The notes beneath the pieces were generated by a model. The model saw only the letters and a list, made by a program, of their open reading frames with translations. It did not search any database and was not told the DNA's origin. From the NCBI RefSeq assembly GCF_024763615.1, contig NC_077222.1, positions 58,776,001-58,840,000 on the forward strand: a DNA stretch of 64,000 nt, in the 5' to 3' direction. The position numbers were made by a program, and so were the translations under genes. Origin of the DNA: Phlebotomus papatasi (lineage: Eukaryota > Arthropoda > Insecta > Diptera > Psychodidae). The number at the start of each line of letters is the position of its first letter. Position 1 is the stretch's first letter. Below are positions 58,601-64,000 of this stretch, one piece after another.

Positions 58601-61600
58601 TTTTATTTCTAATGCAGGTGAGTGCTTTGAAAGGTCACAAGAGATATTGCCGATGGCGAGACTGTGTCTGTGCGAAATGTACATTGATTGCTGAGCGACA
58701 GCGAGTTATGGCAGCACAGGTAAATCCCAATATTTGTACTGAAAAATCCTTGAAGATCCTTGGGAAATTGATAGGACAAATCGTTGAACAAGGTCGCTTT
58801 GAGAAGACAGCAAGCTCAAGAAGAGAATGAGGCTCGTGAATTAGGATTACTCTACACTGTGCCAAATCCGAATTCGGGCAATTCGGATAAAATCCCACTA
58901 TCACAGGATACCATCAGGAGCGCCTCATCATCACCACGGAAAGACAGTTCGCGGAATCAGAGGAATTCTTCGTACAACAACAACGAATCTCGTAAGTGCT
59001 ACTTCTCTTTCAATCGTCAATTCTGTGCAAGATACACAATCAAGAAAGACAAATAATATTTTTTTCTCGATATTTGTTATCAAAAATTAATTTTCGTAAA
59101 ATCTGCATTCAAAACCATTCCTCTCTTTCCGCACATGACCTTATCATACTTAAAATACGTCAAGTAAATTTGTGTATATTTCTCTCCCAGCTTTTTGCCA
59201 CCTTGGCATGTAATAGAGTGTGAAATTTTACAAAATTCTCTATTTACGGAAATTATTAGACGATGAAAAATGTTTCTGTTAATACTTGCTGATGCAAACA
59301 ATAATTTACATAAGTCCACAAAATTTTATTCATCATCATGGGTCAAGTAAATAGTGCAAGTAAATTTTAGTCTTGATGACTTAGGGCATGTTCATTGTTT
59401 GTTTCGCAAAATTTGCTTTTTTAAATAATCTTTCCCAATTGAAACTCAAAATCAAAAAAGTATACACAATGAAAAGTAAAAAACATCTTGCATATAGTAA
59501 TATAAATTATGTGGGGCTTTATTTATAAAAATTTCCACTACATTTAAAACATTTAAAATAGTTTAGTCCAAACTTTACATTACAGAATGTTAGAACTTAA
59601 CTTGGAACTTAATTAGGGGTTTATCTCAAGGCTGATCGCCTCGATTTAGATTCTGTATTCCGAAAGTAGTTGCACATTTATTGCTTAGAAAGATTTGTTA
59701 AATTGGTAAACTATCCAAATCATGAGAAAAGTATCATATTCTTTCGGACATTTTTAAAAAGTTTTTTTTTCAATTTTTTTACGTTTATGGGTTCAAAACC
59801 GATATAAGCCGATTTAAAAAACAAACACTTAAAAAGTCTCCAAAAGCATATGATTTATATAATTTAATTTTAGGCAAAAATTAATATGGTTCATATTTGG
59901 TTCCCGTTTAGAAAGGCTTCAAACTTATCATGAATTCCAAGACTTTTATAATGAACCCAACCCTAATATGTAGAGAAATAATTTTTATAGAATGGATCAA
60001 CCTTTGATCTTTAAAACGAGGTTTTTTGAATGATTTAAGGTTATTTTTTTTATGAACGAAATATGTATAGGGAAACTAGGGCACCACCGAACATGGGGTA
60101 GCACCGAACAATGATGGTTATTTCTAAACTGCTTAGACTATGACGAACATTTATTCAATGAACTTCTATGAACAGATCTCGCCCTTTGAAGTCGAACATC
60201 TAATTAAAAAATCGCAGTGCTCGGTGCTACCCCGTGTTCGGTGGTGCCCCAGTTTCTCTTATGTGCGTTTAAATCTAAACCATTTTCAAAACATCGCGAA
60301 AATTAATAGATTGCACAACGCGTGTTTGGCATATCCCTATAAAAGATATTCAGCGATTGTAAAGAGGGAAGTATATGGTAAAGTATGGTCATGTTTATGA
60401 AACATTCGTGGGCTTATTGGAAGCTGCTACGAAGACCCTAAATCGCTCTAACTCTGCGAACGGCCGAATGAATAACAAATAACTTCTGACGTCATTCCGA
60501 CATTCCGACATTTTTAGAATTTTCCATGTTTTTATTTTATTTATTTTTTTGTTATAATATTCATTTTATAATCCATTTTGTAACTTTTTCATAATTATTG
60601 AATCGTGTACATTTTCTATATGATATAAAGCTAACTGTTTAAAGATTAATGGCTCAATTTTGGTCTAATTTTATCAATATAGATTTTTTTAATTGCAATA
60701 TAAGATAATTAATAGAAAGATCTAGAATTTTTTATATTTAAAATTTTCTGAATAAAAATGGCAAAGCTGAATGACTGAGTTAAAAGATACTGGTGTAGTG
60801 CAAAGAAGAGTTAATTATCAGGGTTCATTGCAGTACGGTTCATATTTTAATAATATCGAAACAAGTGACCCTTATAGATTTCAGTTATCATAGTATGGTG
60901 GAGATAATAATCCGAATGACGAAGTATGTATGACACAAAGTGTATCGTATGAAAAAGTTTGTTAGAAGCAGCTACTGGATATTTCCTTTTCATATTTTAC
61001 TGCTCGAACTCCAAGAGACAGTATACATAATCCGCTTTTTCAACCTATTACCGTGCTAGAGATAAAAATACAAAAGATACTTCTGGATTTCTGGGATCCT
61101 GCTAAAAAACCGTTACCTTCCTCAGCCTCATCTGCATCAAAACTATGCTTTTTGGTTTTCAGAATCTGCTCGATTTTTTTTATTTTTTAGATATGTTTTG
61201 GAAATTGTAGCCCATACATGCTTATAAATCTAAAAAAATCACCATTATTAATTTTTAAAGGTCAAGGTTCAACCACTCTGGAGAGCTTATTTTTTAACTG
61301 ATTTAGTGAAATTCGGATTTTTTGGAAAGGTTTTGAAATTTTTAACTCGGTTCACTCGGCTCTTCCGGTTTCAATCAGTTATGAACTTTACAAATTTATT
61401 TATCTTTCTTGAATATTTCCTTTTTATTTATCTGTAAGCTTGATACTAATATCAAAAAGCACTCAAAAATGTGTATTTTCTTAACCAATTTTCGACTTTG
61501 AATTGATTTTCTGATTTATGAATCAACTTTATCAGTCAGTGGTAAATTAGTAGGGGAAAGTCGTCTGCCTTTAAATGCAGCAGCCTTTAAATGTTGCGAT

Positions 61601-63148
61601 TTTTTCGTTGTTCTCAAAAGCATAAATTATAGTCTATTAACTATTAGGTGGCTATCCATCATCCTCACAAATCATCAAAAAATGGAGAGCCTAGCTCCTA
61701 TTTCCTAGATGGTAGATAAAAAAAATGAAAATGAGCTCTAAACTGTAATTTTGATGCTCCACAAATCATGTGATTTTTCATAGTAAAAATCATTTTACAA
61801 ATAAATCTTCCATTGTGACATAGAAGGTTAATCAGGCTTAATATTTCTGTTAATACATTTTGGTTCAGATGACACAATTTTTGTGGGTGGCAAAATTTTG
61901 CAAATATCACCCTGCAGCAGCCTTTAAATGCTAATGTCGTGTGCCTTTAAATCCTATGTTTCCATACATCAAAACATTTGATAGTTTCCCGACCGGGCGC
62001 AAAATAGGAAGTCACAAGTATTTGTGCGGTATTCGTCAGGTCAAATAGAAGTTTCATTTCACATATTCCCTCTCATTTTAGTTGTCCAGCAAAGTCCTAG
62101 ACATTCTATAGTGCGTTTTCTCAAATATTTCTCTGCGGAGAATTACAATGAGAGAAATTATTGCACATTCCCACACGAATATATGTGAAATCGAACTCCT
62201 ACTTTTCTTTGACGAACGTCATACAAATACTTATAACCTGCTATCTTGCTCCGGCCGGGATGTTTCAAGTTGACAATTGTCAACTTCAATGGCTTTTTCT
62301 CGAAAATTTTTAAGTGCAAAACAGTGCTTCAGAAAAATGTGAAGAAAAGTTATTGTTTAATGTCTTTTGACTGCAGTGATGATTTTAGTGAGTGCGTTAG
62401 GCTTCAATCTAATCATTTATAGCCCATTTAGTTTTATTGATTCAATATTCTCAGTGAAAAAAAAACATTTAAAGGCAGCTGCCTCGCGTTTAAAGGCAGA
62501 CTATGCCAGCTGCCTTCATACAAATCGACATCACTTTTTTAATTTCCTCAGAAGGAAAAACTGAGGACTTGTAAGTGCTAAATGAAGTAAGCATATACGC
62601 TGAATAAACAAGAGAATTTTTTGGTGTAGTAGAAAATAAAATCCATTTTGCGAATTCTTCAGAAAAAAATCTTAAATTTGGAACTCCATTTTTCGTTTGA
62701 AGGCAGACGACCTTCCCCTACCTAAGCACCCAAAAAGTTTGCGAGAAGCCTAATCCACGGGGTGTTTTATAATATCGTGTGTTTGAGTATTCTGCAAAGC
62801 TGGGATGTTTGGTTATCTCTCTTTTTGGTACCTTATAGAAATTACCTTTCTTGAGGCAAAATGTTGTTTAATCTTTTTTGTCACTTTATAATCCCTAATG
62901 TTTCTAAACGTCCTCTATTTGAAACAAATCGGGTTTAAAGGCACGTTCAATATAGTTAATTCTAAACGTCTAAAACCTCTAGTATACAATATTGTTCTTA
63001 AATCAATTTATTTGAAATATTGCTTAATTTTTTTTCTCGTTGTGTTATAAGACCTCTTTAAATTTCGTTCTAGAAATCGATCTCGTGAGATCCACGCGAC
63101 TCTCATCGTCTTATTCGCCAGAAAACACAGAAAATGACGGAAGTCCTG
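55614..63148 (+). CDS. dmrt99B: DM-domain transcription factor, dmrt99B/DMRTA type, first four coding exons
   Basis: Exons are 55614-55760, 58618-58719, 58793-58991 and 63074-63148; the gene continues to the right. The N-terminus MSLPNGVDMTNL leads into the DM domain: RTPKCARCRNHGV, VSALKGHKRYCRWRDCVCAK, CTLIAERQRVMAAQ, and after a 73-bp intron VALRRQQAQEENEAREL. All zinc-binding Cys and His are present. RNHGVV and ENEARELGLLY point to dmrt99B rather than dmrt93B or doublesex. Exon 4 encodes SPENTENDGSP. DM proteins bind the DNA minor groove; dmrt99B relatives act in neural and gonadal development. The 73-bp intron is not 3n, so its retention truncates the protein soon after the DM domain. 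Introns 1 (2.9 kb) and 3 (4.1 kb) hold several MITEs. A DMA domain is expected beyond the window. Confidence 0.93.
55870..56006. repeat. TTAA-flanked piggyBac-like MITE, short form
   Basis: TTAATCCTGTAAGGACGATT at the left and ACTCGTCCTTAAAGGGTTAA at the right, with ACACCGGTGTCCC just inside the left arm. It is 137 bp long. Confidence 0.75.
56658..57168. repeat. TTAA-flanked piggyBac-like MITE, long form
   Basis: TTAACCCTTTAAGGACGATT at the left and CTCGTCGTTAAAGGGTTAA at the right. It matches 33354-33876 in inverted orientation over its whole length. Confidence 0.78.
60067..60260. repeat. Intact MITE of the ACCGAACATGGGG family
   Basis: The left arm GGGAAACTAGGGCACCACCG continues through AACATGGGGTAGCACCGAAC. 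The right arm is its inverted counterpart, ending GTGGTGCCCCAGTTTCTC. It is 194 bp long with arms of about 42 bp, and serves as the uninterrupted reference for the split copy at 50942-52975. Confidence 0.8.
61549..62722. mobile_element. Non-autonomous DNA transposon with repeated GCCTTTAAA motifs
   Basis: The left end GTAGGGGAAAGTCGTCTGCC, continuing TTTAAATG, is inverted at the right end (GAAGGCAGACGACCTTCCCC, then TAC). Inside, GCCTTTAAATG or its complement recurs near both ends and in the middle (about 61570, 61585, 61918, 61940, 62467, 62490). The 1.17-kb body has no transposase frame. Confidence 0.72.
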
Positions 63149-64000
63149 GTAAGTGTGTGAACAATCAAAAGTACTGTTGATCTTTTATTAGTTGAACAGT
63201 TTCCATTTTATTTGGCGTGTGTATTACAATGAGTAAATTCAGTTCCAACTTTTCCATTGTTAATAATATACGGGAATACTTAGTGCTCAAATGATGAAAA
63301 GGTTCTTGAGAGTGGCAGAGAAAAGCGTGAAAATACACTTTGGCTTCCTCAAGTTGTTTGCTCATGGTATTAAAATACAGGGTGACTTTTTTCCAAAGAT
63401 CTTCTGCAGATTCCTTTAAGAGAAGTATAATTTCACAATTTTTATGCGGAACATTTTAAGAGGATTTTGTTCTTTTGCCTCTTACGAAATATTTTCTGGA
63501 GAGGTTCTCCTTGAAATTGCTCGAAAATTCTGATAAATTTTAGCACTTTGGTAAAAATTTATCATATTGTTCTAATTGAGGCAATTACATTGTGCTCAAA
63601 AGCGTACCAAAGGGGATGAGATTTTGTGATGTGGGTATACGATATAATGAATTGAATACACATGATTTACTGGATACTTGAAATCATCCATTGAAATTCA
63701 TTTTGTCTGCGTCGGGGTGGAAAATGCAAAAGGCATCATTGAGAGTTTGTAGAGACGGTGAACCCATTAGGGGTTGGTTCTCTGGCCAAACAAACATCTC
63801 ACGCAGCCACAGAGGGATTTTACATTGATCAGAGATTTTGTACAATTATTGTGTGAGTATTGCGGGAGAAAAGCATCAGATATTTATTCTCAAGTATCGT
63901 TTAGAAAATGTTCAAGAGTCTATTCACAGAGAATATTATATGGAGAAAAGTCCATCTTTTGCCCCCATTTCTCATGTTTACTCTCTATAAAACTTTCTGG
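63149..64000 (+). other. Start of dmrt99B intron 4
   Basis: The donor GTAAGTGTG follows the exon 4 end at 63148. No further exon or element is recognised before the window edge. Confidence 0.6.

Larger units (their letters stand above)
55761..58617 (+). other. dmrt99B intron 1
   Basis: No exon is supported. It carries a short TTAA MITE (55870-56006), a long TTAA MITE (56658-57168) and a mariner-like remnant (about 57700-57915); the remainder is AT-rich. Confidence 0.65.
58992..63073 (+). other. dmrt99B intron 3
   Basis: No exon is supported between the donor GTAAGT at 58992 and the acceptor TTCTAG at 63068-63073. It contains an intact ACCGAACATGGGG MITE (60067-60260), diverged copies of the 30055 repeat (about 59780-59960 and 61300-61520) and a 1.17-kb inverted-repeat element (61549-62722). 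Confidence 0.65.

Overview
The window is eukaryotic and looks like the genome of a dipteran insect, probably a lower fly of the sand-fly or mosquito type. The evidence is AT-rich sequence, GT-AG introns that are often only 50-80 bp, a ZAD-type C2H2 zinc-finger gene, an MBF2-type secreted protein, a non-catalytic serine protease homologue, and a dense load of small inverted-repeat elements. The species assignment is inference. I saw no rRNA, tRNA or CRISPR sequence.

Layout. 385-5599 (+): last five exons of an ACF1/BAZ1A-type chromatin-remodelling subunit. 5794-6090 (-): a 77-residue single-span membrane protein of unknown function, convergent with ACF1. 6999-7200 (+): an uncertain coding exon. 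10590-12510 (+): a CD98/4F2 heavy chain-like protein. 12800-14400: a degenerate RNase H-bearing retroelement. 14436-16076 (+): a ZAD zinc-finger protein with ten fingers. 16861-22963 (+): a complete I-like non-LTR retrotransposon with two open reading frames and a 14-bp target-site duplication. 23218-24052 (+): NAA40 (histone N-alpha-acetyltransferase). 24149-24845 (-): pterin-4a-carbinolamine dehydratase with a mitochondrial-looking leader. 31163-36113 (+): a secreted inactive serine protease homologue. 38643-39133 (+): a secreted MBF2-family protein. 39317-40631 (-): a secreted Gly/Ser/Ala-rich protein. 40632-55613: 15 kb of repeat-rich DNA without a convincing gene. 55614 to the right edge (+): the first four coding exons of a DMRT gene best matching dmrt99B.

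The genes do not form a pathway. NAA40 and ACF1 both act on chromatin, the pterin dehydratase supports aromatic amino-acid hydroxylation, CD98hc supports amino-acid transport, and the three genes at 31-41 kb all encode secreted proteins.

The most unusual material is in the mobile elements. Two 1.8-kb copies about 97% alike (27678-29499 and 51101-52922) have subterminal inverted repeats, a 3' hairpin ending CTAA, an 18-bp CCGG palindrome and at least four diverged internal units of about 290-300 bp. They resemble non-autonomous Helentron-type elements. One copy sits inside a MITE, and the full-length retrotransposon sits inside the terminal repeat of a related fragment. Several MITE families are flanked by TTAA or TA. 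One TTAA element (42852-42985) has interrupted another repeat whose uninterrupted copy lies at 9235-9500. Three genes carry short stop-free introns of 3n length that a simple ORF caller would read as coding.
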